Source: an uncultured Micrococcales bacterium (GTDB lineage: Bacteria; Actinomycetota; Actinomycetes; Actinomycetales; Microbacteriaceae). Taken from it: 64,000 bases of DNA. Under the pieces are notes generated by a model. The model ran no database searches. It was given only the letters and a program-made list of their open reading frames with translations, and had not been told where the DNA came from. The translations under genes and the position numbers were made by a program. The stretch lies in the NCBI GenBank assembly GCA_913062975.1, contig CAJXZO010000002.1, forward strand, positions 62,001 through 126,000, given 5' to 3'. Below, in pieces: positions 1 through 10,780 of this stretch (its first letter is position 1; every line of letters starts with the position of its first letter).

Positions 1-1104
<1,104 letters not shown>

Positions 1105-1147
1105 TCAAAACAACTAATTCCCATCTGAGTTTTAGGATTTAGCCACA

Positions 1148-1663
1148 ATGGCCGATGAAAAAGTTCCCGTTAGGGTCTCTGAAACCTCATGGTGGTTTCA
1201 AAACCTACACATCAGTGGATCAATTGCGCTGTTTTTGGTGGTTCTAACGCTCGGTCTGGTCTCACTGGCCCCAGACATTCAACTTCTGCTCCGCCAACAG
1301 GCCGAAATTGCAGAGGTTGAGCAGTCGATTCAGGAATCTGAGCAGGCCTTGGAAGATATGCAGGATGAGCGCGATCGCTGGCAAGACCCTTCCTATATTC
1401 GCTCTCAGGCAAGAGAACGACTTTATTATGTTCTGCCGGGCGAAGTTAGCTATCTGGTGATGAGCAGTGATGGGATTGATTTAGATTCAACTACTGGAAC
1501 TGTTGGCCAGTTGCTCTCAGAGCAGCGAGACAGTGATGTCATCAGCCAGGGAGTGATTGCTGCCGAAAAAGACTGGGTTCAGAGCTCATTGGAGTCAATT
1601 CTTAGATCAGCGTTGGATGTTCCCGAGGAGGAAAACGATTTGGGACTTAGGGAGATTGAGTGA
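1148..1663 (+). CDS. Septum formation initiator (FtsB/DivIC) family protein
   Basis: Single N-terminal TM, coiled coil, 'ARERLYYVLPGE' motif; located after eno as in other Actinobacteria. Confidence 0.88.
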   Translation: MADEKVPVRVSETSWWFQNLHISGSIALFLVVLTLGLVSLAPDIQLLLRQQAEIAEVEQSIQESEQALEDMQDERDRWQDPSYIRSQARERLYYVLPGEVSYLVMSSDGIDLDSTTGTVGQLLSEQRDSDVISQGVIAAEKDWVQSSLESILRSALDVPEEENDLGLREIE

Positions 1664-2163
1664 TTTCCGAGATTGATTTAGAAATAGTTTCTGCACAGCT
1701 GGGCAGACCAGCGCGATCAATGCTGGAAGTTAGCGCAAGGTGTGCCTGTGGGAATCCAGTTGTTGTAAAGACAAAGCCCAGATTAGATGATGGCACCCCC
1801 TTCCCAACTCTTTATTACCTCACTCACCCATTGGCAACCGCCAGCATGTCAAGGTTGGAATCAGCGGGGCTAATGGCCCAGTGGAGTGAACTTCTGAAAA
1901 CTGATGAGGATTTGGCGAAGCAGTATTTGTTGGCACACCAGAGCTATCTGGCGCAGCGGGAAGAAATTGAAGCCGTTGAAGAGATAAATGAAATAAGTGC
2001 TGGCGGGATGCCCACCAGGGTCAAATGCCTGCATGCACTTGCGGCTCATTCCCTGGCAGTGGGACCCGGAATCAATCCAGTTGGAGACTTGGCCGTTGAA
2101 AACTCTGAGTGGAAGATTGAAAAATGTCAGTGTGAAATGCCAAAAGATTCAGCAATCAGATAA
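1660..2163 (+). CDS. DUF501 domain-containing protein
   Basis: GRPARSMLEVSARCACGNPVVVKTKPRLDDGTPFPTLYYLTHP is characteristic of DUF501; 4-nt overlap with the upstream gene. Confidence 0.88.
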   Translation: MISEIDLEIVSAQLGRPARSMLEVSARCACGNPVVVKTKPRLDDGTPFPTLYYLTHPLATASMSRLESAGLMAQWSELLKTDEDLAKQYLLAHQSYLAQREEIEAVEEINEISAGGMPTRVKCLHALAAHSLAVGPGINPVGDLAVENSEWKIEKCQCEMPKDSAIR

Positions 2164-2225
2164 TCTAGAGGCTTGTGGCCAAAGACGTCTACCTGAGATG
2201 ATGCCTATCCAAAAGAAATGAACTA

Positions 2226-3578
2226 ATGGCTGATAAAGAACGTGAAAACAAAAAACCACGCATCCTGATTATTGGTGGTGGTTATGCCGGCTTCTACGCG
2301 GCAAAGTGGTTAGAAAAGATGCTTCGCAAAAATGAGGCAGAGGTGACAATGGTTGATCCATTGCCCTACATGACCTACCAACCGTTTTTGCCCGAGGTTG
2401 CCGCTGGTTCAATTGAACCCCGCCACACCGTTGTTTCTCACCGCCGTCACCTGAGCAAAACCAGGTTGATTACTGGCAAAGTTTCAAAAATTAGTCACAA
2501 AACCAAAACTGCAACCGTGGTCGCAGATGGCGGCAAGCCGTTCAAAGTTGAATATGACCACATTGTTGTAACTGCCGGAGCCATTTCCCGAACCTTCCCT
2601 ATACCCGGCGTTGCATCAGTGGCCATTGGAATGAAAAACGTTGAAGAGGCAGTGGAAGTTAGAAACAGAATGCTGGCCAACTTTGACCGAGCAGCAGCCC
2701 TACCAGCTGGCCCAAAGCGCGATCGCTTGCTGAACTTCGTCGTCATTGGTGGTGGCTTTGCGGGAATTGAAACTGTTGCCGAGCTTCGCTCGATGGCAAC
2801 TTATCTGCTTCGCTACTACCCAGAGATCGCTTTTGAAGACATCCAATTTCACTTGGTTGAGGCCATGGATCGAGTCATGCCCGAGGTTAGTGAAAAACGT
2901 GCGGAGTGGGTTGTTGATTGGATGCGCAAATCTGGCATTGAAGTTCACCTCAACACTCAGCTATTGAGTTGCGAGAAGGGCTTGGTGAAGCTATCCAGTG
3001 AAATTGAGTTTGAAAGCGATGTAGTTATCTGGACAGCAGGAGTTGCCGCCTCCCCAGTTGCCAAGTTCAGTGATTTGCCGGCAGATGAGCGTGGACGAAT
3101 CATTGCCGATGCAACCTTGAGGGTCACCGATGAAGAGGGCAGTGTTTTTGAAGGTGCATGGACTGCTGGGGATGTCTCCAGAGTTCCAGACATAAGCGGT
3201 GGTGGAGTTGGTGGCTACTGTGTTCCCAATGCTCAGCACGCTGTTAGGCAAGGTAAAAAAGTTGCTAAAAACCTGACCGCAGTTGTTCGCGGCGATGGCC
3301 CTGGAGAATATAAGTGGGCAACCCTGGGAGCGGTAGCCGGCTTGGGCATTGGTCAGGGTGTTTTGCAGGTTGGTCGTTTCTCAATGGCTGGACCCTTGGC
3401 GTGGCTGGCTCACCGTGGTTACCACGGACTGGCCATGCCAATGCTTGAGCGCAAAGTCAGGGTCATTGCTGGCTGGGTTTGGAATCTTCTATTACGCAGG
3501 GATGTAGTATCTCTGGAAGCAGTAAGAGAACCGCGCGAGATTTTCGCTTCCAACGCAGCAAAGCCGGGGCGAAAGTAA
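2226..3578 (+). CDS. ndh: Type II NADH dehydrogenase / NAD(P)/FAD-dependent oxidoreductase
   Basis: GGGYAGFYAA and GGGFAGIETVAEL nucleotide-binding motifs; membrane-anchoring C terminus. Confidence 0.92.
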   Translation: MADKERENKKPRILIIGGGYAGFYAAKWLEKMLRKNEAEVTMVDPLPYMTYQPFLPEVAAGSIEPRHTVVSHRRHLSKTRLITGKVSKISHKTKTATVVADGGKPFKVEYDHIVVTAGAISRTFPIPGVASVAIGMKNVEEAVEVRNRMLANFDRAAALPAGPKRDRLLNFVVIGGGFAGIETVAELRSMATYLLRYYPEIAFEDIQFHLVEAMDRVMPEVSEKRAEWVVDWMRKSGIEVHLNTQLLSCEKGLVKLSSEIEFESDVVIWTAGVAASPVAKFSDLPADERGRIIADATLRVTDEEGSVFEGAWTAGDVSRVPDISGGGVGGYCVPNAQHAVRQGKKVAKNLTAVVRGDGPGEYKWATLGAVAGLGIGQGVLQVGRFSMAGPLAWLAHRGYHGLAMPMLERKVRVIAGWVWNLLLRRDVVSLEAVREPREIFASNAAKPGRK

Positions 3579-3584
3579 CAAAGC

Positions 3585-3657
3585 GCCCCCGTAGCCCAAT
3601 GGCAGAGGCAGGCGACTTAAAATCGCTCCAGTGTGGGTTCGAGTCCCACCGGGGGCA
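3585..3657 (+). tRNA. tRNA with UAA anticodon (Leu by anticodon) but class I fold with a 5-nt variable loop; CCA not encoded
   Basis: Acceptor GCCCCCG/CGGGGGC; anticodon stem GGCGA/TCGCT with loop CTTAAAA (anticodon TAA at 3618-3620); variable loop CCAGT; T-stem GTGGG/CCCAC with TTCGAGT loop; discriminator A3657. Confidence 0.9.
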
Positions 3658-3797
3658 CCTTTGTGATTTCAACTACAGTGTTCCCAGCTGGCAAAATTGG
3701 GACCATGTCTTCAGACTTTTCCGCTCACTTACAGTTTGCTGAACTATCCACTACTGGAATGATTGATTCAGTAACATTGAGGGGAACTAGGAGAGTC

Positions 3798-4367
3798 ATG
3801 GAATTTCTACCGCTGATATTGATCGGTGTTGTCGCTGTATTGGTGATTTATTCAATCATCACCTATAACGCACTGGTAACCCTCAGGACACGGGTTGATG
3901 AGGCTTGGAGTGACATCACGGTGCAACTTAAGCGTCGTGCCGATTTGATCCCAAACCTGATTGAAACCGTGAAAGGCTATGCCGCACACGAAAAAGAAGT
4001 CTTTGAAAACGTCACCCAGGCAAGAGCTGCAACCGTCAGCCCACAGGCTTTGGAGCACCCAGCTCAGGCTGGTCAAGCCGAGGGTGAGCTGCAGGGAGCA
4101 CTGAAGAGCTTGTTTGCTGTTAGTGAGGCATACCCGCAGCTGGTTGCCAATCAAAACTTCTTGGAATTGCAGAAAGAACTAACTGACACCGAGAACAAGA
4201 TCATGGCTTCCAGAAGGTTTTATAACGGTGGAGTGAGTGAATACAACATTCGCATTCAGCAGTTTCCGAGCAATCTAATTGCATCTCCATTTAGATTTGA
4301 CGACCGTGAGTTTTTTGAGGTTGAGGATCCAGGAGCAATCCAGGAGCCCCCAACAATTAAGTTCTAG
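3798..4367 (+). CDS. LemA family protein
   Basis: MEFLPLILIGVVAVLVIYSIITYNALVTLRTRVDEAWSDITVQLKRRADLIPNLIETVKGYAAHE is a LemA signature; start chosen at ATG 3798 after SD 'aggaga'. Confidence 0.93.
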   Translation: MEFLPLILIGVVAVLVIYSIITYNALVTLRTRVDEAWSDITVQLKRRADLIPNLIETVKGYAAHEKEVFENVTQARAATVSPQALEHPAQAGQAEGELQGALKSLFAVSEAYPQLVANQNFLELQKELTDTENKIMASRRFYNGGVSEYNIRIQQFPSNLIASPFRFDDREFFEVEDPGAIQEPPTIKF

Positions 4368-4375
4368 GACTTTTT

Positions 4376-5263
4376 ATGTATTCGGCTATAGCTGCCAATA
4401 AGCGCAACACGTTTTTTATAATCGCTGGCTTTGTTTTGCTCTTGGGAGGAATCTCACTTTGGTGGGGTTATTCAACCGGCAATGGTTCATCTGCGATTTT
4501 TATCCTTTTGTTTGTGATTGGCTATGCCGTATTTCAGTATTTTATGGCGGGCAAGCTAGCCATCGCCATGAGTGGTGCCAAGGAAATTCAAAAAGAAGAT
4601 AACCCCAGGCTTTATCGCATGGTTGAAAACCTGGCAATCACCGAGGGGCTTCCAATGCCCAAGGTTTATATCATCAATGACCCTGCACCTAATGCCTTTG
4701 CAACCGGACGTGACCCCAAACACGGCATTGTTGCCGCCACCACCGGTCTATTGGAAATGATGGATGACAATGAGCTTGAGGGAATCATGGCTCACGAGAT
4801 TGGGCACATCAAGAACCAAGACATCAGGGTTTCAACAATTGTTTTTGGTTTGATTGCAGCGATTGGAATTTTGGCCGACATGGCCTTGCGCATGGCTTTT
4901 TACTCATCCCTTACCAGATCCAGAAACTCAGGGCAGTTTGGTTTGATTTTGGTGGCGGTTGGAATTGTTGGTTGGATCATTGCTGCCTTGATAGGTCCAA
5001 TTGTTTCCGCTGCAGTGTCGCGCCAGCGAGAGTATTTGGCGGATGCCACAGCTGCTGAAATCACTCGTTACCCGGATGGACTTGCCTCCGCCTTGCAGAA
5101 ACTCGGGGAGCATGGCAAACCCATGAAGAAGGTCAATAGCTCCATGGCTCATATGTATATAAACGACCCCATAAAGCCAGGCATGGTCGAGAGGTTATTT
5201 TCAACCCACCCACCAATCCCAAAAAGAATTGAAAGACTGGGCAAGATTGGCACAGGTTTCTAA
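4376..5263 (+). CDS. htpX: M48 family zinc metalloprotease (HtpX-like)
   Basis: MAHEIGHIKNQDI (HExxH), 4 TM segments, STHPPIPKRIERL C terminus; downstream of lemA. Confidence 0.92.
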   Translation: MYSAIAANKRNTFFIIAGFVLLLGGISLWWGYSTGNGSSAIFILLFVIGYAVFQYFMAGKLAIAMSGAKEIQKEDNPRLYRMVENLAITEGLPMPKVYIINDPAPNAFATGRDPKHGIVAATTGLLEMMDDNELEGIMAHEIGHIKNQDIRVSTIVFGLIAAIGILADMALRMAFYSSLTRSRNSGQFGLILVAVGIVGWIIAALIGPIVSAAVSRQREYLADATAAEITRYPDGLASALQKLGEHGKPMKKVNSSMAHMYINDPIKPGMVERLFSTHPPIPKRIERLGKIGTGF

Positions 5264-5303
5264 CCAACACTAGACTTCAGGAGTTATAAAGAAAGGTCTC
5301 TAA

Positions 5304-6530
5304 GTGTTGCGCCCTTCGCACAAAGATTTTGAAGCTGCCCGCCAAGTGATTTCTCAGGTCGTTGTTGAAACCCCGATTATCAGATCCAGTTACCTAAGCG
5401 ACCTCACCGGCCAAGAGATTTACTTGAAGTGTGAAAACCTGCAAAGAACTGGTGCTTATAAAGTTCGCGGAGCACTGAACCGTTTGAGCAAGCTATCTGC
5501 AGAAGAAAAGCAAAATGGAGTGGTTGCAGCAAGTGCCGGAAATCACGCCCAGGGTGTTGCGCTGGCTGCCAAAAGACTGGGTATCAAGGCAACTATCTTT
5601 ATGCCAATCGGTGCTTCAATTCCCAAGCACGAGGCAACGTTGAACTACGGTGCCGATGTGGTTTTGACCGGAAGTATTTTTGATGAGACTTTGGATGCAG
5701 CGCTTCGCTTCACGGCGCAATCAAAGGCAACCTTCATTCCTCCTTTTGATGACATTGACATCATCACGGGTCAGGGAACGGTTGCCATGGAAATCTCCGA
5801 GCAGTATCCAGAATTTGAAAATGTGATTGCCTGTGTTGGAGGCGGGGGTTTGATTGCGGGAGTTGCCTCTGCGACCAAGCAGATTGCCCAGGAGCAAAAC
5901 CGCGAGATTAAGGTCTTTGGCGTGCAAGCCTCGCAGGCTGCTGCCTATCCAGAAAGTTTGAAGCAGGGCAAACCAACAGAGATTCAGGTGAAGCCAACCA
6001 TCGCTGATGGAATTGCAGTTGCCAAGCCCGGACAGATTCCATTTGAAATCATTCAGCAGGATGTTGATGAGATTGTCACAGTCACCGAGGATGAGATTGC
6101 TCAGGCGATGGTGCTGTTACTGGAGAGAAGCAAGCAGGTTGTTGAGCCAGGTGGTGCAGTTGGTGTGGCGGCGGTTTTGGCCGGAAAGATCAAGCCAACC
6201 GGACCAACCATGATTACTCTCTCCGGTGGAAACATCGATCCACTGCTACTGCAAAGAGTAATCAGGCACGGTCTTGCAGCTTCTGATCGCTACACAAACG
6301 TCTCAGTGATGCTTCCAGACCGTCCAGGACAGCTTGTGAGGACCGCTGAGGCAGTTGCGGACGCAGGAGCCAACGTGGTTGAGGTTTTGCACACCAGGCA
6401 CGGAAATGGCCTGCAAATCAGCGAGGTTGAGTTGAACCTAAGTGTTGAAACCAGAAACAGAGAACACAGAGACAGCTTGATTAAGTCTCTAAAGAAGGCA
6501 GGGTTGAACCCCAACCTGCACGAGGACTAG
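5304..6530 (+). CDS. ilvA: Threonine ammonia-lyase, PLP-dependent with C-terminal ACT domain
   Basis: KCENLQRTGAYKVRGA (PLP Lys), AASAGNHAQGVA, GGGGLIAG, C-terminal ACT-like segment. Confidence 0.92.
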   Translation: MLRPSHKDFEAARQVISQVVVETPIIRSSYLSDLTGQEIYLKCENLQRTGAYKVRGALNRLSKLSAEEKQNGVVAASAGNHAQGVALAAKRLGIKATIFMPIGASIPKHEATLNYGADVVLTGSIFDETLDAALRFTAQSKATFIPPFDDIDIITGQGTVAMEISEQYPEFENVIACVGGGGLIAGVASATKQIAQEQNREIKVFGVQASQAAAYPESLKQGKPTEIQVKPTIADGIAVAKPGQIPFEIIQQDVDEIVTVTEDEIAQAMVLLLERSKQVVEPGGAVGVAAVLAGKIKPTGPTMITLSGGNIDPLLLQRVIRHGLAASDRYTNVSVMLPDRPGQLVRTAEAVADAGANVVEVLHTRHGNGLQISEVELNLSVETRNREHRDSLIKSLKKAGLNPNLHED

Positions 6531-7024
6531 ATCTTTAGGTTTTCAACCGCGGTGATTTTCACCTTGATTTTTTTGCCAGTGGGTGTTTCAAATTCAATCT
6601 CTTCGCCAATTTTGCGGCCCATGATGGCAGCACCGATTGGACTGGTGGTTGAATAAACATCCAACTCGCTGTCAGTTCCCTCCAAAATTTCAGAAGAGCC
6701 CAATAAAAATCTTGTTTCGTTTCCGTTTAGTTCGCAGGTGACAACCACTCCTTGCTGAACAACGCCGTGGGATTCAGGTGCTTCACCCACTTGAGAATTC
6801 ACAAGCATGCCCTCAAGCCTGTTGATGCGAGCCTCAATGCGACCTTGCTCTTCTTTGGCTGCTTGGTAGCCACCATTTTCACTGAGGTCTCCCTCTTCAC
6901 GAGCCTCTTGAATCTTTTTAGCGATCTCCGAGCGCTTATTGGTTATCAAATCAGCTAGCTCGTCTTTCAGACGGTCGTAAGCCTCTTGACTAAGCCACGT
7001 TGTTTCTGGCTTGTTCATAACCAC
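6527..7024 (-). CDS. greA: Transcription elongation factor GreA
   Basis: WLSQEAYDRLKDELADL...EAREEGDLSENGGYQAAKEEQGRIEARI. Confidence 0.96.
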   Translation of the reverse strand: MVMNKPETTWLSQEAYDRLKDELADLITNKRSEIAKKIQEAREEGDLSENGGYQAAKEEQGRIEARINRLEGMLVNSQVGEAPESHGVVQQGVVVTCELNGNETRFLLGSSEILEGTDSELDVYSTTSPIGAAIMGRKIGEEIEFETPTGKKIKVKITAVENLKI

Positions 7025-7042
7025 TCCTGTTTCTTGGGTAAT

Positions 7043-7064
7043 AAAAAACTCGCGTGTTAGCGAG
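7043..7064 (-). terminator. Rho-independent terminator downstream of the DUF4307 gene
   Basis: Minus strand CTCGC-TAACAC-GCGAG followed by TTTTTT, immediately after the stop at 7076. Confidence 0.65.
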
Positions 7065-7075
7065 CAAACTTTATT

Positions 7076-7456
7076 TTACTGAATTTCGCAGTTATAAACC
7101 AGTGCTGTTACCGCCTCTTCGGTGGTGTTTATGGTTGAACTGATTCGAACCGAGCTTTCTTGAGTTGGGATGCTGACTGTTTTCCAACCAACAATTCCAT
7201 ACTGCTGATTCAATGCCTGCAACTCACAGCTGACATCTTCGCCAGCATTTTTTTCAACATCGAAGGTTACCTCGGTGTGCCACTGGTCTTTCACTGAGAA
7301 ACCAACGTCTGTGTAGGTGAGTCTCTCTTGAGTGAAAGCCACCCAGGCAGCAAAAGAAACAATCGCCACTAACCCCGTGATGGCCAACACCCAGACAATT
7401 TTTTTGTTCTGAGCAGGCTGGCCGTAGCGGGAATTTAGCAATTCGGAATTGGTCAC
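7076..7456 (-). CDS. DUF4307 domain-containing membrane protein
   Basis: N-terminal RYG...; one TM; VGFSVKDQWHTEVTFDVEK; adjacent to greA, typical for Actinobacteria. Confidence 0.8.
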   Translation of the reverse strand: MTNSELLNSRYGQPAQNKKIVWVLAITGLVAIVSFAAWVAFTQERLTYTDVGFSVKDQWHTEVTFDVEKNAGEDVSCELQALNQQYGIVGWKTVSIPTQESSVRISSTINTTEEAVTALVYNCEIQ

Positions 7457-7492
7457 GTTATAAAACTACCAATTAGATGGAATACTAAAGCT

Positions 7493-7750
7493 ATGGATTT
7501 GCTGATTTATGCCTCACCCGGGATTGATGCCGCGGAGGCTTTCAACTCTCCCGGTCTAATTGGATTCTTAGTCACCTTCGGTGTTGCGGTGATGGCAACG
7601 CTTTTATTTTTTGACATGAACCGCAGGGTTAGAAAATCTAAATATCGTCAAGAAATAAGAGAACGTATCGCTCAGGAAGAGCTGGATGATTATGATCCAA
7701 ATGCTAAACCCGACCGACCTGAGCCACCAGCCCCGCCGTCTCGAAATTAG
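7493..7750 (+). CDS. Small single-TM membrane protein of unknown function
   Basis: 85 aa ORF with one TM and charged Pro-rich tail; AATACT -10-like box 6 nt before ATG. Confidence 0.7.
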   Translation: MDLLIYASPGIDAAEAFNSPGLIGFLVTFGVAVMATLLFFDMNRRVRKSKYRQEIRERIAQEELDDYDPNAKPDRPEPPAPPSRN

Positions 7751-8487
7751 CCTCCGATAGAACCTGGTATCGGGTTGATAACTACAAGCAGTGCAGCCAC
7801 CCAGTGACAAAGGAATGCCACCACGGTTAGCGCGTGAAAAATCTCATGGAAACCAAAGTGATCAGGAACTGGGTTGGGTTTTTTCATCCCGTAGATAACT
7901 GCACCAACTGTGTAGGCGAGGCCACCAATCACAATCAGTAGCATCATCACCCAGTTGGCATCCCATAGATCAGTTATGTAAATAACTGCAGCCCAGCCCA
8001 TCAAGACATAGATAGGCACATACAACCAACGAGGTGCGGAAACCCAGATCAGTCTGAATCCAATCCCCACAACTGCAATTGACCAAACCAACCCAAGCAG
8101 AAACCAACCCTTGTCACTTGGCAGGGCAGCAACCGTTAATGGTGTGTAGGTTCCAGCAATTAATAAAAAAATGTTTGCATGGTCAATGCGCTTGAGAACT
8201 CGCTTGGTGGTTGGTCCCCATCTAAATCGGTGATAAAGCGCAGACCCACCAAAGAGTAAGAATGATCCGGTGAGATAGATGGAGGCTGCAATTTTTGTTT
8301 CCCAGCCATTTGCAAAAACAATTAGCAGGATGCCGGCTGCAACTACGAGGGGCAAAACTCCAGTGTGAATCCAACCACGCCAACTTGGGCGGAAATCATC
8401 CTCGTGAACACTTCCCTTTAGTTCTGAAAGTGGCACGTGCAGCGGGTCAGGTGATGTCTTCTTGGTCTTTTTCCCCGCAGCTGCCAT
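7747..8487 (-). CDS. Hemolysin III family protein (PAQR)
   Basis: GSALYHRFRW...RIDHANIFLLIAGTYTPLTVAAL; 7 TM; HEIFHALTVVAFLCHW. Confidence 0.93.
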   Translation of the reverse strand: MAAAGKKTKKTSPDPLHVPLSELKGSVHEDDFRPSWRGWIHTGVLPLVVAAGILLIVFANGWETKIAASIYLTGSFLLFGGSALYHRFRWGPTTKRVLKRIDHANIFLLIAGTYTPLTVAALPSDKGWFLLGLVWSIAVVGIGFRLIWVSAPRWLYVPIYVLMGWAAVIYITDLWDANWVMMLLIVIGGLAYTVGAVIYGMKKPNPVPDHFGFHEIFHALTVVAFLCHWVAALLVVINPIPGSIGG

Positions 8488-8525
8488 TGTTCAAGCCTAA
8501 CCGCCCAAAGATGTAACCTTGGAAT

Positions 8526-9284
8526 GTGCGAAACATTCTTTACCGTGGCTACGAGACGATGCTGGAGCGAAGCCTTGTGGGCAAAGACCTCCCCAAGCAC
8601 ATCGGAGTGCTGGTTGATGGAAACAGACGTTGGGCTTCTCTGCAGGGAGAAGCCAGCGGTTTTGGTCACTCTGCAGGGGCAAGAAAGATTATTGACTTTC
8701 TAGGCTGGTGCAGTGAAGTCGGAATTAAGCACACCACTTTGTACTTGCTCAGCACAGACAATCTCAAAGGCAGAGATGCAGAAGAATTAGAAGACCTGAT
8801 TGAAATCATTTCGAGTCTCAGTGAAGAGCTTGCAGAACTTGGGCGCTGGGATCTAAAAGTTGCAGGGGATTTTGAAGCACTGCCAACCCAGCACGCAGAG
8901 AGACTGAAAGCAGTTGAGCGAATAACTGATGGCATTGCTCCTTTTCAGGTGAACCTGGCCGTCGCCTACGGGGGGAGAAATGAAATCTCTCAGGCGGTTA
9001 GAAAAATTCTTTTGGACAATGCGGCCACTGGGTCAACACCAGAGGAAATCGCAGAACTGCTAACGCCTGAAAACATTGCAGAAAATCTTTATACCTCAGG
9101 TCAGCCAGATCCAGATTTGTTAATCAGAACCTCTGGCGAGCAAAGACTGAGTGGGTTTATGTTGTGGCAAAGTGCCAACAGTGAGTTTTATTTCACTGAA
9201 GCGCTGTGGCCAGATTTCCGAAAAGTTGATTTTCTGAGAGCCATGCGTGACTTCCAAAAACGTCATCGCAGGTTTGGTTCATAA
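8526..9284 (+). CDS. uppS: Isoprenyl transferase (undecaprenyl diphosphate synthase family)
   Basis: LPKHIGVLVDGNRRWA, FGHSAGARKI, LAVAYGGRNEI, DLLIRTSGEQRLSGFMLWQ. Confidence 0.95.
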   Translation: MRNILYRGYETMLERSLVGKDLPKHIGVLVDGNRRWASLQGEASGFGHSAGARKIIDFLGWCSEVGIKHTTLYLLSTDNLKGRDAEELEDLIEIISSLSEELAELGRWDLKVAGDFEALPTQHAERLKAVERITDGIAPFQVNLAVAYGGRNEISQAVRKILLDNAATGSTPEEIAELLTPENIAENLYTSGQPDPDLLIRTSGEQRLSGFMLWQSANSEFYFTEALWPDFRKVDFLRAMRDFQKRHRRFGS

Positions 9285-9378
9285 ACACTTCGTAAACCAT
9301 TTTCAGCTCCGCGTGTCCTAAACCAAAAACCTTCAACTCAGGGTTTAGTGTCAAACCAATAACCGCGAAGGAGCTAAG

Positions 9379-10731
9379 TTGCCAAAAAGCCCAGAACCCG
9401 CAAAAGCCAGTGCCAACAAGCAGAAGCGTGCGGAGGGGGTGAGCAAGGCAACTGATGTTAGAACCTTCATTCTCGATACCTCCGTTTTACTCAGTGATCC
9501 TCGATCTATGTTCAGATTCGCTGAGCACGAAGTGGTGATTCCAATTGTGGTAATCAACGAATTAGAAAAGAAGCGTCATGATTTTGAAATCGGTTTCTTT
9601 GCCAGAAAAGCACTTCGATATCTAGACCAGCTTCGTGAAAAACACGAGAGGCTTGATTTCCCTATGGAGGTCGGAGACAACGGTGTGCTCAGGGTTGAGC
9701 TAAACCACATAGATCAAACAGTTTTGCCGGCAGGTTTTCAACTGGGTGACAATGACTCGAGAATCTTGGCGGTGGCTGCCAATCTAAAAAACGAGGGAAT
9801 TGATGTAACGGTTGTTAGCAAAGACCTGCCAATGAGAATCAAGGCCAGCGCCCTGGGCATGAAAGCCGAGGAGTATTTAGCGGAACAGGCTCGAGCTGAT
9901 GAGTGGTCAGGTTTTGAAGAGCTCGACCTCAGCGGCGATGAGATGGCGAGTTTGTATAGCGACGAGGAAATAGCTCACCCACTTGCCGAGGAGATGCCTG
10001 TAAACACCGGACTGGTGATTCATTCAGAGCGCGGCAGTGCTCTGGGAAGAGTCGGGGTCAACAAATCGGTTCGACTTGTTCGAGGCGACAGAGAGGTTTT
10101 CGGAGTTCATGGCAGGAGTGCCGAGCAGAGACTGGCAATTGATTCACTTCTAGACACAGACATCGGAATCGTATCTCTTGGAGGCAAGGCCGGAACTGGT
10201 AAATCCGCCCTGGCACTGTGTGCGGGGCTGGAGACTGTTTTAGAAAAACGCCAACACAAAAAGATTATGGTTTTCCGACCCTTGTATGCAGTTGGTGGTC
10301 AAGAACTTGGATACCTGCCAGGCACAGAGGGGGAGAAGATGAACCCCTGGGCCCAGGCGGTTCACGATACCTTGGGGGCATTGGTGTCCAAAGAGGTCAT
10401 TGATGAAGTTGTTGACCGCGGAATCTTAGAGGTTTTGCCACTTACTCACATCCGAGGTCGCTCACTGCATGACACATTCGTGATTGTGGATGAGGCTCAG
10501 TCTCTTGAGCGAAATGTATTGCTCACCATGCTTAGCAGAATCGGTCAGAATTCAAAGGTGGTGCTAACTCACGACGTTGCCCAGCGGGATAACTTGCGAG
10601 TTGGAAGACACGATGGAATCGCCTCGGTGGTTGAAACTCTGAAGGGTCAAGAGATCTTCTCTCACATAACCCTGACTCGTTCTGAGCGAAGCCAGATCGC
10701 CGCACTGGTCACAGACTTACTCGACTACTGA
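9379..10731 (+). CDS. PhoH family protein with N-terminal PIN domain (PhoH2 type)
   Basis: PIN domain ([13 protein letters not shown]...[12 protein letters not shown]) plus PhoH ATPase ([29 protein letters not shown]). Confidence 0.93.
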   Translation: MPKSPEPAKASANKQKRAEGVSKATDVRTFILDTSVLLSDPRSMFRFAEHEVVIPIVVINELEKKRHDFEIGFFARKALRYLDQLREKHERLDFPMEVGDNGVLRVELNHIDQTVLPAGFQLGDNDSRILAVAANLKNEGIDVTVVSKDLPMRIKASALGMKAEEYLAEQARADEWSGFEELDLSGDEMASLYSDEEIAHPLAEEMPVNTGLVIHSERGSALGRVGVNKSVRLVRGDREVFGVHGRSAEQRLAIDSLLDTDIGIVSLGGKAGTGKSALALCAGLETVLEKRQHKKIMVFRPLYAVGGQELGYLPGTEGEKMNPWAQAVHDTLGALVSKEVIDEVVDRGILEVLPLTHIRGRSLHDTFVIVDEAQSLERNVLLTMLSRIGQNSKVVLTHDVAQRDNLRVGRHDGIASVVETLKGQEIFSHITLTRSERSQIAALVTDLLDY

Positions 10732-10780
10732 TTGTGGATAACTAAATCCCGATTTAGCCACACATCTCTAGTTTGAATGG

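Noticed and set aside
9318-9348. CTAAACC...GGTTTAG imperfect inverted repeat before phoH
   Set aside because: 7-bp arms with a 17-nt loop are expected by chance in an AT-rich intergenic region
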